A stretch of 64,000 nucleotides of DNA from Aureobasidium sp. EXF-3400 (lineage: Eukaryota; Ascomycota; Dothideomycetes; Dothideales; Saccotheciaceae): positions 62,001 through 126,000 of the forward strand of contig SWBL01000120.1 in assembly GCA_024195585.1 (NCBI GenBank). The letters are read 5' to 3'. Below the pieces are notes generated by a model. The model did no database searches, was not told the origin of the DNA, and was given only the letters and a program-made list of their open reading frames with translations. The translations under genes were made by a program, and so were the position numbers. Positions 11,780 through 22,804 of the stretch are shown here, piece by piece; position 1 is the first letter of the stretch; every line of letters starts with the position of its first letter.

Positions 11780-12530
11780 ATGTTGGCTTTGTGCTTACAA
11801 CAGCGACAAAGAAGGAGCAATCAGCTTGATGCTTCTTTCCTTTCTGAGGTTGTGCCGATCAGTTTGATCGACCAGCCCTCTATGTTTGCATCTATGCTGG
11901 ACGATAGTCTCTCTTTGTCAAGATACCAATCGTAATCATGATATATATGCTCTACATGGCCAGATCTCAAATGCCTACCATCTCGCCAGCCTTCATCACA
12001 AGCACAAGAGGGCCGATCCCAATCAAGGTCCTCCTCCAGGTGCTTCAGGTACTTCAGGTCCCCCTGCTGGTACCAACGCAAACACAAATCCTGACCCGAA
12101 TCCTGGTCCTACTTTTCCTGTTCGCGACATCGATCTCAGCGATCCCATGTTCGTCAGCGACGGTGTAATGCAACAGCATCAAGTCACGGTCGACGTTGAG
12201 TTCCTTGGTCGTCTTAGCATTTTCTTCAACCACCAGTCCAACTTCATCACCACATTGGTAAGCCTCCTGTTCTTCTTTGGCCCATTGGAATTCCTCACTT
12301 GCTGACATCTTCCCACAGGTTACACTATCATCTTCATTGGTGGCCTCCCTCAGGGATACGCTCTGGAGACTCTAGTTTGCGGCAGAAGGACCGATGGAAG
12401 CGTGGATCTGGACTACTTCGTCCGCGGACATCCTAGTGGTCACTCGTTCAGGTCAATGACACGATTCGCCAGACATGTCTACCACATCATGCGCAACGAT
12501 CTTCCCAACTGCAACTGCACCCTCTGCTAG
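11780..12530 (+). CDS. small protein with CLR2 (transcription-silencing) type domain
   Basis: Proposed exons 11780-11931, 11990-12257 and 12354-12530 give 198 residues. The middle is a Gly/Pro/Asn-rich linker (PNQGPPPGAS onward). The C-terminal 60-70 residues carry GYALETLVCGRR, LDYFVRGHPSGHSFRS, FARHVYHIM and a terminal CNCTLC. These resemble the domain of fission-yeast Clr2 (GYxL, GHPSGxxFRS, CxCxxC), part of the SHREC silencing complex. The last junction is awkward: the best-looking acceptor (12318) shifts the frame, whereas the CAG at 12353 keeps it. The start is uncertain; an ATG at 11727 with a 35-bp intron is an alternative. A damaged gene is also possible. Confidence 0.5.
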
Positions 12531-13318
12531 AAATGAGCTCAACGATCTGCTTGATATCGCAAATGAGCCACTGCAAGAGTACACGAAAGACATCGAAAAG
12601 CAGAACGAGAATCAGCAACACCTTTCGTAAGATAACGACCGTTCGAAGTTTCAGTTGCTTTCAAGTCTCGAAGATACTGGTTTTCTCATCATCAGGTCCA
12701 GGAGTCATCATCACCAACTTGTGAAAATAATGGAAGGATGCTTGAAGCAAGGGATGGGAATTCATGTATACTTATCAATAAAAGTCACACTCCTTTGCTC
12801 CTGCCAATTTTGTCTCTGTATGCACACGTGTTGAGTTATTTGTTTTTATCGGGTCTGTTTCTATCCTTCCTTCTTGGTTTGATAACACTTTTCACGTTCT
12901 ACCGTGGAATGGAACCATTTCGGGTTTTATACATAAGCTCGATCAAGGCAGCCCGGATGCTTTTTGCAAGTCAAGCAAATATGCCATTAGTGTTTTGGTG
13001 TAGCAAACTTAATGTATACCGATTTATAAAGAATGTAGACCGTTGTATTGCTAGTCAAAGGAGCGAAGAAGAATCCATACAAATCGTGACTCGAAGAAGG
13101 AGAGAAACCAGATTAGATATCCATCAAGAAGAATTGAAAAAGGAAAGATCGAAGGAAGCAGCAAATAAATCGTCAAGAGGTCATCAACATAATCAAAGGA
13201 GTGTGTTTGTGAACCAGGGATTAGAAAAAGAAAACCTTCAAAAACCACTTCATACTTTTCGACCAAAGAGATCGAGGTGTGTCAGGAAAGAGCCGAAAGA
13301 TCAGCAGCCTTTCGTTCT
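12531..13318. other. AT-rich region with one long open frame of doubtful status
   Basis: An ATG-started frame of 197 codons (12738-13331) lies on the plus strand, with one hydrophobic stretch and a Lys/Arg/Glu-rich tail. It overlaps the 3' end of the gene on the other strand by 13 nt. No family is recognised and the base composition is more AT-rich than the neighbouring genes, so untranslated sequence is the likelier reading. Confidence 0.35.
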
Positions 13319-14380
13319 TTACCAGCCGTAGCCACTGCCGCCCCAGGTAGGAATGGTGGCGCAGACCTGCTTGCCAGTCGTGAATGTCTGGGTGGCTGGC
13401 TTTGTGACGGTGATAGTCTTGCTCTCAACTTCAGGCTTGTTGACGGTGATGGTCTTGACCTGTAAAAAGTAAAGAATGCAATTAGCATATTTCTTATCAA
13501 GTAATAGTGTGCTGAATCTGGATCCTCCAAGACGACGCTCGAGATACCATCTGTTGCGTACGTACCTCAGTAACAGTCTTTGTTTGAGTTTGCTCAACAG
13601 GCTGGGTCTCGGTGACTACGCTAGTCTCGGTCTGGGTTTCATAGGCGGTCGAGGTGACGGTGACTGGCTTAGAAGTCACAAGGCAGGTGGAATAGGTGCT
13701 CCAGGTCACCTCTGATGAGAAGGCAGGCTTGGTCACTGTGACGGTGGTGGGGTGTACGATGATAGATTGACCAGTGCTGATAAAGGTCGAGACAGTCTCG
13801 TAAGTAGAGACGCTGACGGTAGGGACGTAGATGGTGGTGGCCGAGTAGGTGACTGTGGTCAAATATCCAGTAGAAGTCGAAGTCACGTATTCAGTCTTGC
13901 AGGATGTGCTGACGCTGGTGGAAGAGCTCTTGCTCTTGGAAGAACTCTCAGAAGAGCTGTAGCTGCTTGACTTGGACGAGGTCTTGCTAGACTCGGTGGT
14001 CCACGAGCTGATGGTAGGGGTAGTTTTGCTCTCAGTGGTTTGACTCCAAGAGCTGACGGTGGGTGTGGTCTTGCTTTCAGTAGTCTGACTCCAGGAGCTG
14101 GAGGTTGGGGAAGTCTTCGATTCAGTGCTCTTGGACTTGGTCTCCGAAGACTGGGTTTCGGTAGTCTTTGACTCAGTGGTAGATGCGCCCCAGGCACCGC
14201 CGCTGGATGAAGTGGTCTCGATTCCCTTGGTACTGCTGCTGCTGCTGGAGCCCCAGTTGTCATAGGGGAGAGCAACAGCGAAGCTATTGGGGGTCAACTC
14301 TGCAAATGTTGTATGTGTCAACGAGGGTTCTACCTTGAAGCGAGCAGTGCAGCGACTGCGACCTGAGTGTTGAAGATCAT
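13319..14380 (-). CDS. secreted Ser/Thr-rich protein, probably cell wall associated
   Basis: Exons 14380-14334, 14283-13567 and 13460-13319 give 301 residues. The first junction was chosen because it yields a clean signal peptide (MIFNTQVAVAALLASSFAVA) and keeps the frame; an acceptor 20 nt earlier does not. The mature part is almost wholly Ser/Thr with Lys/Glu, including three near copies of a SSWSQTTESKTTPT unit, so heavy O-glycosylation is expected. The C-terminal third has VTVTKP and TETQPVEQTQTKT repeats and ends in an aromatic/Gly tail (GGSGYGW). There is no hydrophobic C-terminus, so a GPI anchor is unlikely. No catalytic domain was seen. Confidence 0.8.
13990..14135 (-). repeat. coding tandem repeat, SSWSQTTESKTTPT type
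   Basis: Three imperfect in-frame copies of a roughly 14-16-residue unit (SSW, TTESKTTPT) lie back to back in the Ser/Thr-rich secreted protein. Such arrays often vary in copy number between strains. Confidence 0.7.
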
Positions 14381-15695
14381 CTTGAGATTGGTAGTGGAAA
14401 AAAGTTCAAACGATAGTGTATGAGCGAGGAAATAGTGATTCTGCTGCTGGCTTGCCTTGAGATGCTGATGATAGTTCTTTCTGCCAGCGAGCTGAAGCTG
14501 TATTTATATCTCTCCCTTGACCCGTGAGTGACAAGTGATATTATCTTCTTGCTCTTAGTGCAGAGCATATTATCGCTCCGATTATCTAGCGCGATGGTCA
14601 TACAGCCTCGAGGCCGAAGTACTCGAACGTTGTAGATCAATCCCTGAACCAGCTACAAATGCTGCAGTATGCAACATGCAAGCTGTATTGGCACATCATG
14701 AAGAAATTCCCGTGGAGACATTGATCCTTTGTACTTCCAGGAGAACGATAGAAACCAAAGCATTGGATTGCCTTGAATTAGTTCATCGGGAGCTCCAAGA
14801 ACAGGAGATTGCCTCAACAGTCTACATGGTTATCTTGAGATCATTCTCACGACGGACATTGAAGATGCTGTGTGACTCGGAATATTTACCAATCTGTCAG
14901 GCACAAAGAACAAAACGTGTGCCTGGCATCGGACTTGGGAACCTCCCGAACGGGAGATTTCTAGGTTCGAGTAAGCAGTGTAGTGCAACGATATGGTCCA
15001 AGGATAGATTTTGTGCCATGGAGGCGATCGAATCATCGTAGAGGTCAGTGCCAATCGCATCGATGACTGTTTCCAATTGCAGACCGCCTGTCAATTGCAG
15101 TCCGCATTGGGATGAGATCTGAGACAAGATACCTCTTACATGGATGTGATTTCAAGTAACATAATGTCTCAGCGATACTTCACAATGTTGTAGTCGTGCC
15201 CTATGCCTCTAGACAAGTCTTGGAAGTGCCGTGCAAGGCTTCGCATGCAGTGATTGGATCTCGTGCGGGCGGAAGGCTGCATTTTCCGTGCAGCAGAGGA
15301 CTTAGTCATGTGGGACTGAAAAGGCGGGCCGAGTACCTGGGTGTCACATACTCACAAAAGAGCAGAGCTGGAATATTTACCCAAACAGCGTACCTTTCGT
15401 TGAATACTTGATTGACGTCGACGAGAACGAATCATGGCTACTTACATCTATGCGTGGTTCCTGCGCGTGCTCGTCAACCGCAACGTTGCAAATCGCTTAG
15501 GATTCGGGAGGTGATGTCCAATGCAGCGGGTGCGGAGCCGTCGTACCCATGGGTGCGGCTCAGTGAATCTGAGGTGGTACAAGATCTCATTCCTCCTGCG
15601 ACAAACGCGTGCGCTGGGCACGAAAAGCTGCAAGCTTTTTAAAGACATCGTCACGGGACATGGGGCCAATAGAACAGCCTAAAGAGGTATCGATC
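14381..15695. other. gene-free stretch
   Basis: About 1.3 kb holds the upstream region of the secreted-protein gene, including its TATA candidate, and the 3' flank of the XAP5 gene. An ATG-started frame of 121 codons at 14676-15041 has no recognisable domain. No RNA gene or mobile element was seen. Confidence 0.45.
14511..14518 (-). promoter_or_regulatory. TATA box candidate
   Basis: The minus strand reads TATAAATA about 130 bp upstream of the ATG at 14380. Both sequence and distance fit a TATA element driving the secreted-protein gene. Confidence 0.55.
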
Positions 15696-16908
15696 TCACG
15701 ACGAAAAGAAGAAAGCATTGCCGTTGACATCCTTGCGCACATGGTTGGTATAGTCCTTTGTTGGGTCAAAATCTTCCCATGTGCTGGCAGGAAAGATGTG
15801 CTTGTTCTTCTCATACCAGCGTCGATCGACGACCATTGTCGAGTTTGGGTCTGAGCCGAAGCCCTCGAGGTCTGCATCAGGGACTGCGGGTGGCAGCGTC
15901 TGCGCCTTTGGCGTCTTTGACGGTGCCGTCGGTACGGACAGACCACCTGTGGCAGTCGAAGCCGAGGAATCCACGGGAGTGGCTGCCGTGGGTTCGGCCG
16001 AGTGAGCGAACAGGGGTCCGTTGTAGCCTTTCGTCTTGTTGATCATGAAATAGTAAAACTCGTAATGCTGGAGCACAGTCAGTAAGCTGCATGGCGGGTC
16101 TCGATGGCGGTAACGTACATGAGGGATGATGATATCGCCTTTCACCAGCATCAAATCGTCGACGCCCACGCGGGCCCATTCGCGTCGAGCCTTGTCGCTG
16201 CCTCCGACCTCTGCACCAACCTTTCTCGCACGATCGAGGAACAACCAGACCATGTCTCCCTTCTTCATGCGGCATTGGCCACCAGGGATGTTGGTACCGT
16301 CGTAGAAGACAAATGGGAGCAGGAAGTCGGTCTGCTTGACTGCTTCTTGCATGAGCAGAAACTCTTTACGAAGCTGTTCCCGTGTCTGTGCCTCACGCAG
16401 GAGAGCTGACTTGGTCATGGACTTTGCCATAAAGCCGACATTTGAGTTCGCAGCGAGACGCTTTTTCATGGGCATGGGTTGTTCCTCCTCTTGGACGCTT
16501 TCCTCTTTTGTGGCTGCAGGTGTGGTGGAGCGGGACTTGAGCGATTCGCTCTGGGTGTGAAGGTCGTCGTCAGCATCATCTCCAAACGACAGGGCACCCT
16601 TCTTGACGGTTTTGCGCTTCTTCTTTGAGGGCTTGAACGTCGGGTCACTGCACTTGTTTTCTTAGCCATGGTTGCTTCACAGAATGGAATGATACGTACG
16701 GGCTATCTGCGGCACTGCTGGGAGTTGCGCGACCAGACTCGAGTGCCTCTCGCTCCTTTGCATCTATAGCATCTGCGCGTCGCTTTCGGAAGTCATCGAG
16801 TTGGACGAGACCAACGGTTTGCGCCGAAAGGATGTCGTCGGCCGTCTTTGCCTGGGTTGTGAAGCGTGAATTGGGAGTAGATGTACCCGAGTTCCCCTCA
16901 GATGCCAT
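15696..16908 (-). CDS. XAP5/FAM50 family protein
   Basis: Exons 16908-16700, 16647-16119 and 16067-15696 give 369 residues. The N-terminal third is charged with nuclear-localisation-like runs (KPSKKKRKTVKK). The XAP5 domain follows, with MKKRLAANSNVGFMAKSMTK, LLPFVFYDGTNIPGG, KKGDMVWLFLDRAR, GDIIIPHHYEFYYFMINK and a C-terminal VVDRRWYEKNKHIFPAS-type block. Human FAM50A and plant XCT are linked to pre-mRNA splicing and chromatin; the fungal role is less studied. A low-complexity stretch of about 60 residues interrupts the domain before the last block. Confidence 0.92.
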
Positions 16909-17092
16909 GACTGAGTTGAAGATGCTCGATAAGTTGCAGGTGTTTCATTCGCTGCGAGATAAGATAGCCCCAAACAGCAGGAAGGTGCAATAGATGGCGC
17001 CAAGCTTCACATGCGACGAGAGACCCGTACGTCATTCCACTTTTTGTTGTTGACAGTTCATTCCTCACATTGCTGGTTCTACAACTACCGCT
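16909..17092. promoter_or_regulatory. 184-bp divergent promoter, XAP5 and TTC1-like
   Basis: Only 184 bp lie between the two start codons, so both genes must share this region. No defined factor site is evident. Confidence 0.5.
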
Positions 17093-18017
17093 ATGACAGG
17101 AGAGGACTATCCATCCGATGATGATAAGAGTTTCGTCTCGGCAAAGTCGTCGCACGATCTGAAGACCGAGACGCGCTTCTCACCAGAAGAGGAAGCCGTG
17201 AGTCGCAAATACTGCTCTTCTTCATCTTCATCCATCATGTGCTGACCAGTAAAGTCTTTGTTAGCAGAGTCGAACAAGCTCAAGACAGAAGCCAATTCCC
17301 TCTTCGCTCACGGCTCCTTCGAAGAGGCTGTCCAGACATACGATCGCGCGCTCTCGTCCTGTCCAAACTATCTCGAATATGAAGTCGCCGTCTTACACTC
17401 CAACATCGCCGCATGCCACATCAAGTCCGAACAGTGGAAAGAAGCAATAGACAGTGCCACCAAAAGTATAGAGTCTCTAGAGCGAATCGACCCTCTACCA
17501 AAACCACAGAATCCACAAGATTCTGCCAAAGCCAAACTACAACCTCAGTCTGCCGTCGAGGAGATCGATGATGAGACAGCCGAGAAGATTGAAGCGCTTG
17601 AAAAGAGTGGAAGAACTCGAGTTGATGTGCAAAAGATCCGCGTCAAGGCATTCTTGAGACGAGCAAAAGCACGGTCAGAGACGGGAGGATGGGCTGCTCT
17701 CCAGGGCGCTTACGAAGGTAAGAAAGTCTCTGTATCTTCGTGTCTAAACTCGTATCTGATGCCTTCTAGATTACACCTTCCTTGCAACTGTACCGAATCT
17801 GTCGCCGTTAGATAAGAGAACCGTACAAAAGTCGATGGCCGACATTGGTCCTAAGCTAGAGGATGCCAAATCAAAGGAAATGGCAGAGATGATGGGCAAG
17901 TTGAAGGGTCTGGGCAACAGCATGTTGAAGCCTTTTGGGCTGAGTACCAACAATTTCCAATTCGTCAAAGACGAGAAGAGTGGAGGTTACAGCATGAATT
18001 TCAATCAGAACGCTTGA
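17093..18017 (+). CDS. TPR protein of the TTC1 type
   Basis: Exons 17093-17197, 17255-17717 and 17770-18017 give 271 residues. The first intron ends at an unusual AAG acceptor (17254), the one that keeps the frame. Residues from about 36 form TPR helices (NKLKTEANSLFAHGSFEEA, LHSNIAACHIKSEQWKEAI, FLRRAKARSE). The C-terminus GNSMLKPFGLSTNNFQF and GGYSMNFN is the hallmark of TTC1-like proteins. TTC1 binds Hsp70/Hsp90 C-termini and G-protein subunits in animals; a co-chaperone role here is inference. The acidic N-terminus (YPSDDDKS) is typical. Confidence 0.85.
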
Positions 18018-18224
18018 ACATTGAAAGGCAGACCAAACGCATTCAGAATATGTGCATTTTCAAGTGCTGATTGTGCTATCAGCACTAATTTGGTATCTCG
18101 TTGAGCTTCGTAGTAATTATCATCCGTGTCTATGTCCGAATGCTGTAACAGCGCTTGTTCGTCACTGGCGGTTCATAACTTCTTTTTCCAAGGTGGTGAT
18201 GGGTATCGATCCAGAGCCATCTCT

Positions 18225-19081
18225 TTACTCGACCTCCTCGATCTTCGACTTGGAAGCACCGGCGTTGGCCTCCTCGGTCTCCTCAAGCTCGGGCATGTCA
18301 TCGTCGTCGTCATCGTCACCCTCCTCGCCGCCCATGCCACCCATGCCTCCCATGCCGCCCATCATACCCTGCAGAGCGCTGAGATCGGGCATGCCACCGG
18401 CACCGCCGGCACCGCCACCGAGCTTGGAGAAGTCAATGCCTCCGAAGCCACCGTCGCCGCCCATACCGCCCATACCGCCCATACCCTCCATGCCCATGCC
18501 GCCGGCACCACCCATGCCACCCATGCGGGACATGTAGTCGTCATCCTCGGCAACGGCATCCTGCTCATCCTCATCGACCCACTGAGAGAAAAGGTCAGTA
18601 TGCGTTTTTCAGAACGTTGAGAAGATGGAGAGCGTACCTTGTCAAAGTTGGTCTTGATGTAGTGAACCTTTTGCTTGTCCTTGAGCAGACGAGGCCAGTA
18701 TTCCTCGTTGAGCTCCTTCTTTCTCAAGACCAGCTCGATCCAGCGCGAGGAGTGGTTGATCTTGCTCTCCTTGGGGTCAATCTCGGCGAACAGGTCCATC
18801 TTGACGTGGTAGGTGGCCTTCTTGCTGTCTGAGTAACCGGTGAATTCGAGCGATGAGGGTTGCAAGTCAAGCTTCATGTTCTTGGGGTCGACATCGGGCA
18901 CAACAATGGTCATGTAGATGTGGTTCTTCTCAGGCTCGGTGGTGGACGAACGCTGGGCCCAGGTGACTGCGCATGGGGGTTAGCATGTTTCGCGAGCGTG
19001 CAACTGTTGACGGAGCGGCTTACCCTCAGGGACGATCTGCTTCATGCCCTTGGTGTCGGTAGTGTTGGTAGGCTGCTCCAT
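18225..19081 (-). CDS. SBA1: p23/Sba1 Hsp90 co-chaperone
   Basis: Exons 19081-19024, 18966-18638 and 18581-18225 give 247 residues. The CS domain spans about 15-125, with VTWAQRSS at its start and WIELVLRKKELNEEYWPRL, including the p23 signature WPRL, at its end. The tail is a Met/Gly array (GGMGGMGGM) followed by a run of Asp and a conserved acidic end, as in yeast Sba1 and fission-yeast Wos2. p23 stabilises the closed ATP-bound Hsp90. A candidate heat-shock element lies upstream. Introns are 57 and 56 bp. Confidence 0.93.
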
Positions 19082-19630
19082 GGTGTGTGATGTTGTGTGT
19101 GAATGGATAGTGAAAAATGCGACAGAGATGTCTTGATGGTTGAGTACAAGTATGTCGCCTAGAAAAGACAGACCTTGCAAGTCGTCAATCACTCGTTTTG
19201 TGGGGTCGTAGTCTAGAATACACGCGAAGCTGATGGAACCCAAGCTGTTCCGCCGCACAAACACACAACAAACAATCGATGGGAATGCGAGACCTGACCT
19301 GCCGAAATGCAAATCACCGAGCACACTTCCGAGCCAAGACCTGTAGAATTGATGATTATCAAGTATATCAACTGCGACAGCGTCTCATCGATTAATCGAA
19401 ACCGCCGCGAGCTCTGAAGCTTTGATGCTTCAATCAATCGCGGGGGAGAAGGCCGCCGACACACGTATGCCAAGGCCGAGTCGATAGCGATAGTAGCCAA
19501 GGCACCGAGACAGTCAATGTCCCACTCCCACTTGCACCATCTTCACTCGCGTGTCAGGCCTTGTTCGACGAGCACTCGATAGTACTCTGCGTGCTATGAG
19601 CAAGTGCCACAACTCGTACCATCCGCAAGC
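19082..19630. other. divergent upstream region of p23 and VPS24
   Basis: This 549-bp region must hold both promoters. Apart from the heat-shock candidate, no element or gene was recognised. Confidence 0.5.
19213..19240 (+). promoter_or_regulatory. candidate step-type heat-shock element
   Basis: Three GAA triplets begin at 19216, 19226 and 19236, exactly 10 bp apart, about 135-155 bp upstream of the p23 ATG (which reads on the minus strand). This is the gapped nGAAn-N5 arrangement known as a step-type HSE for fungal Hsf1. A nearby GTTCC (19247-19251) is not in register. Confidence 0.4.
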
Positions 19631-20367
19631 ATGCAGTCGGTGAAGAGCTTCCTCTGGGGCCCCACTCCCGAGGAGCAGGTTAGACAATATCCGTAAATAC
19701 CCACGTATGGTCGCAGTCTTTCTAACAACAACAGAAAAGAAAATGTAACACCCTGATGCGCCAACAGTCACGCCAGCTCGATCGCGAGATCATGAAGTTA
19801 AAGCAACTCGAAGGCAAGACCAAGACCTTCATCACCCAAGCCGCCAGACGCGCCCAACGCAACCCGTCGCAAGCGAAACAAGCCGCCCAGGAAACCCGTA
19901 CGTTCGCGCGTGAGCTTATCAGGGTGCGCAAGCAGACTGCGAGACTAGTCACCAGTCAGGCGCAGCTACAGAGTGTGGGCATGCAGATCAACGAGGCCTT
20001 CCAAGTACGCAAGATTCAGGGAAGCATTCAAGCGAGTGTAGGCATCATGAAGGACGTCAACACTCTGGTGCGCTTGCCTGAATTGACAGGCACAATGCGG
20101 GAGCTGAGTCAAGAGTTAATGAAGGCTGGTATAATTGAAGAGATGGTGGGCGACAGTCTACCCGACAACGAGCTCCTGGAAGATGAGGACGAAGAAGCAG
20201 AGAGTGAGGTGGACAAGGTCCTCAGTGAAGTCCTCAAGGACAAGTTGCCCACAAATGCGCAACCTATGGATCTTCCGCCTGTCCAAGCAGCAGAACCCGA
20301 AGAGGAAGAAGACCAGGAAGAGCTGCTTGCTCAAATGAGAGGGCGTCTGGAAGCACTGAAGAGTTAG
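19631..20367 (+). CDS. VPS24: ESCRT-III subunit Vps24/CHMP3
   Basis: Exons 19631-19678 and 19735-20367 around a 56-bp intron give 226 residues. The basic Snf7-type core carries RQQSRQLDREIMKLKQLEGK near residue 20, then FARELIRVRKQTARL and LPELTGTMRELSQELMKAGI. The acidic second half ends LLAQMRGRLEALKS, a MIT-interacting motif like that closing human CHMP3 (MQSRLATLRS). Vps24 caps and shapes ESCRT-III filaments during multivesicular body sorting. The short N-terminus (MQSVKSFLWGPTPEEQ) is the usual fungal form. Vps2 is the nearest alternative, but the C-terminus favours Vps24. Confidence 0.9.
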
Positions 20368-21058
20368 ACATGAACGACGACGACAAGGCGTTAGGCGCGA
20401 CGGATCAAATGGACTGGCTTGACATTTTCGTGCGACTGCGCGTATACACCGAACAACCTGCTATTACAATACTATGATACCTAAGTTGATGGACGATGTG
20501 TTTCTATCTGGGCTGTGGAGAGTGAGGACAATGTGAAATTGGAGGGCATCTGAGCCTTCACTGAACCAAGACAGGATTCAATGAACCAACACCTGCTTGC
20601 GATATAAGAGACGGTAACGGCTCACTTGACCGTCCGGATTAGGCAGGGGGCACAGACCTCCGCAGCTGCCTAGCGTCGCGCCCTCAGTCGTCTTCGCAGC
20701 TCGTCCGACACTCACTCTCCTATCTCCCTCAATCCCATCAAAGGAAAGCCACTTTCATCCGTCTTCCTTTCCCATCTTCGCCGCAACTTGTTTTCTACTT
20801 TGCGTCGCCTTCTGCCACTTCGCGTTCTATCATAGCTCACGCGCCAACCTTGCGACAAGCCCCACGCTACCCGTCAGTCAGCCTGCTCAACTTCGCGTCT
20901 TGCACATCAACGCCATTGAGAGTCATCGCATTTGCGCTTTGCCAGCCACAAATTCCGCGTCATCTTTCTCATCCAGGCTTCCTGTCATATCACGGTAGCC
21001 AGCTTCTCGCGCCCAAACATCCATAACTCACACATCTCTCCGCAAACAAACATCCACA
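20368..21058. other. intergenic region upstream of YRA1 homologue
   Basis: The last 350 bp are pyrimidine-rich on the plus strand with repeated CATC/CTTC motifs, as expected of the leader of a strongly expressed gene. No gene was found. Confidence 0.5.
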
Positions 21059-22804
21059 ATGTCTTCCAAGCTTGACCAGTCCCTCGAGGAGATTGCCGGC
21101 TCTCGCCGCAACGACGCTCGTCGCAACCGCCGTGGAGGCAAGCCTAGAGTTTCCACTGGAGGTGTCACCAAGAACGCCGCCGCCGCTAAACCCGCTGGTC
21201 GTCAACCCAAGGCTGCCGCCGCCGCTGCCGCCATCGTCGGTGCCGCTCTTCCTGCTACTGGAGAAAGCAAGATCATTGTCAGCAACCTGGTATGTCGACT
21301 CACCTTCTCCGTCACCGCGCAATCGCTAATACAATCAGCCTTCCGATGTTACGGAGCAGCAGATTAAGGTACGTTGACCGAACATGGCCGCACGGATATG
21401 GCCCACTTTTGCGCGACTCTTTCTTTCGATCGTACCTACGTTGCGCCTTCCTTTTCTTCCCTTGGAGATGGCGAGAGCACCTACCTTTCTACTCTTTTGA
21501 GTACTGCCAGACCCGATGCACTCCTTCCTAGCACCCTGCTCGCCCCGAAAGGCTTGATGCAGTGCGAAGACGGAACAGGAGCAGCACGCGCGCTTTGCAA
21601 GAAATCTATACTTGGCAATGTACTGCTTGGCAAGCAGATTCATCCAGATAGGTGCAAGCGTTGAGGTCAGAGGCTTTGCCGTATGTCTAGAAGGCCACAA
21701 GGCGTACGTGGTTCACCCCACGCCAATGACCCGGGCAACCTTCTTTTGAGCATCAATGAGCACAGCAGCAGAAGCAGCAGAATCTCCGAGCTATGAGTTT
21801 GAGAGCCACAATCTTATCTGGTATATGTTCCTAACGGAGGACCATCTATGAGCTTTGGCGGAGCGCAACAGTGCGCCTAGCTCGAATACTACAGACCATG
21901 CGGGTTCATGGCTCTCTGTACTGGCTTGATGAAGCCATTTGGAAAACATGAAGGCTGTCCAGAAAAACTTCCTTGAGCTTTCACCACATCTCAGTGGGAC
22001 CATGAGGGTCTAGTGGCTGTGGGCGTCGGATGCTAACCTCTGCTGCTCGCTCATTGGTGCTCAACACCGAACTTGAAACATCGACTGCTTATGGCTGGCT
22101 TTGCTCTGTCGTGCGCTGGATTACCATTGCGATTCGAAACTCCCTCCAGATGTGGACTAACACCTCGCCTCCAGGAATATTTCACACAGGCTGTCGGACC
22201 CGTCAAGAAGGTCCTCCTCAACTACAACAAGAACGGCCGTAGTGTCGGTGTCGCCACCATCATCTTCTCCCAGGCACAGAGCGCAGCGGAAGCTGCCAAG
22301 AAACTCGACTCCGTCAAGGTTGATGGAAAGCCTATGAAAGTGAGTCCAAGCTGGACTATGAATCACAAAGCTCGACGCATACTAACACAAACGTCCAGAT
22401 TGAAGTCATCCTTGGTGCCAAGTATGCCCCAGCTCCTGCTGCACCCAAGTCCCTTGGCGATCGCATTCAGTAAGTTCGAAAAGTTGGGTTTGATCCGTCA
22501 ACTCATCTAATTGTTTTCCAGGGCACCAAAGGCAAAGAAGGAGAACAACAAGCCCAAGTCAGCTGCTGCTGCACCCAAGCCCGCCACTGCTGGTGCCGCT
22601 GGTGCTACCAAGGCCTCTGGTCGTGCTGGTCGCAAGGCTCGTGCTGGCCGTCCCAAGCCCAAGACTGTCGAGGAGCTTGATGCCGAGATGAGCGAGTACT
22701 TCGACCCCAACGCCGCTGCACCTGCTGCCAACACCAACGGCGCGGCTGCACCTGCTGCTGCCCCTGCCACTGGTGACGCCGCCATGGAGGACGAGATCAT
22801 GTAA
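21059..22804 (+). CDS. YRA1: mRNA export adaptor of the ALY/REF family (Yra1/Mlo3)
   Basis: Five exons, 21059-21289, 21339-21368, 22175-22339, 22399-22469 and 22522-22804, give 259 residues. The N-terminal REF motif (MSSKLDQSLEEIAGSRR) is followed by an RG/Ala-rich region, then the RRM (KIIVSNLPSDVTEQQIKEYF, VGPVKKVLLNYNKNGRSVG), a Lys/Ala-rich spacer and the C-terminal REF motif (VEELDAEMSEYF). The family couples transcription and splicing to export by recruiting Mex67. Exon 2 has only 30 nt, and intron 2 is 806 bp while all others are 49-59 bp. See the separate intron entry. Confidence 0.93.
21369..22174 (+). promoter_or_regulatory. 806-nt intron of the YRA1 homologue, candidate regulatory intron
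   Basis: The donor is GTACGT and the end is GGACTAAC with CCTCCAG, so the splice sites are good. It splits the RRM in phase 0 between QQIK and EYF. No long conserved frame, tRNA or paired C/D-box set was seen inside. Yeast YRA1 has a single intron of similar size that mediates negative autoregulation; by my recollection it falls after the equivalent codon. Confidence 0.6.

Noticed and set aside
21369..22174. Intronic C/D-box snoRNA in the YRA1 intron
   Set aside because: A TGATGA-like C box occurs near 21930, but no D box (CTGA) with flanking terminal stem lies at a suitable distance.
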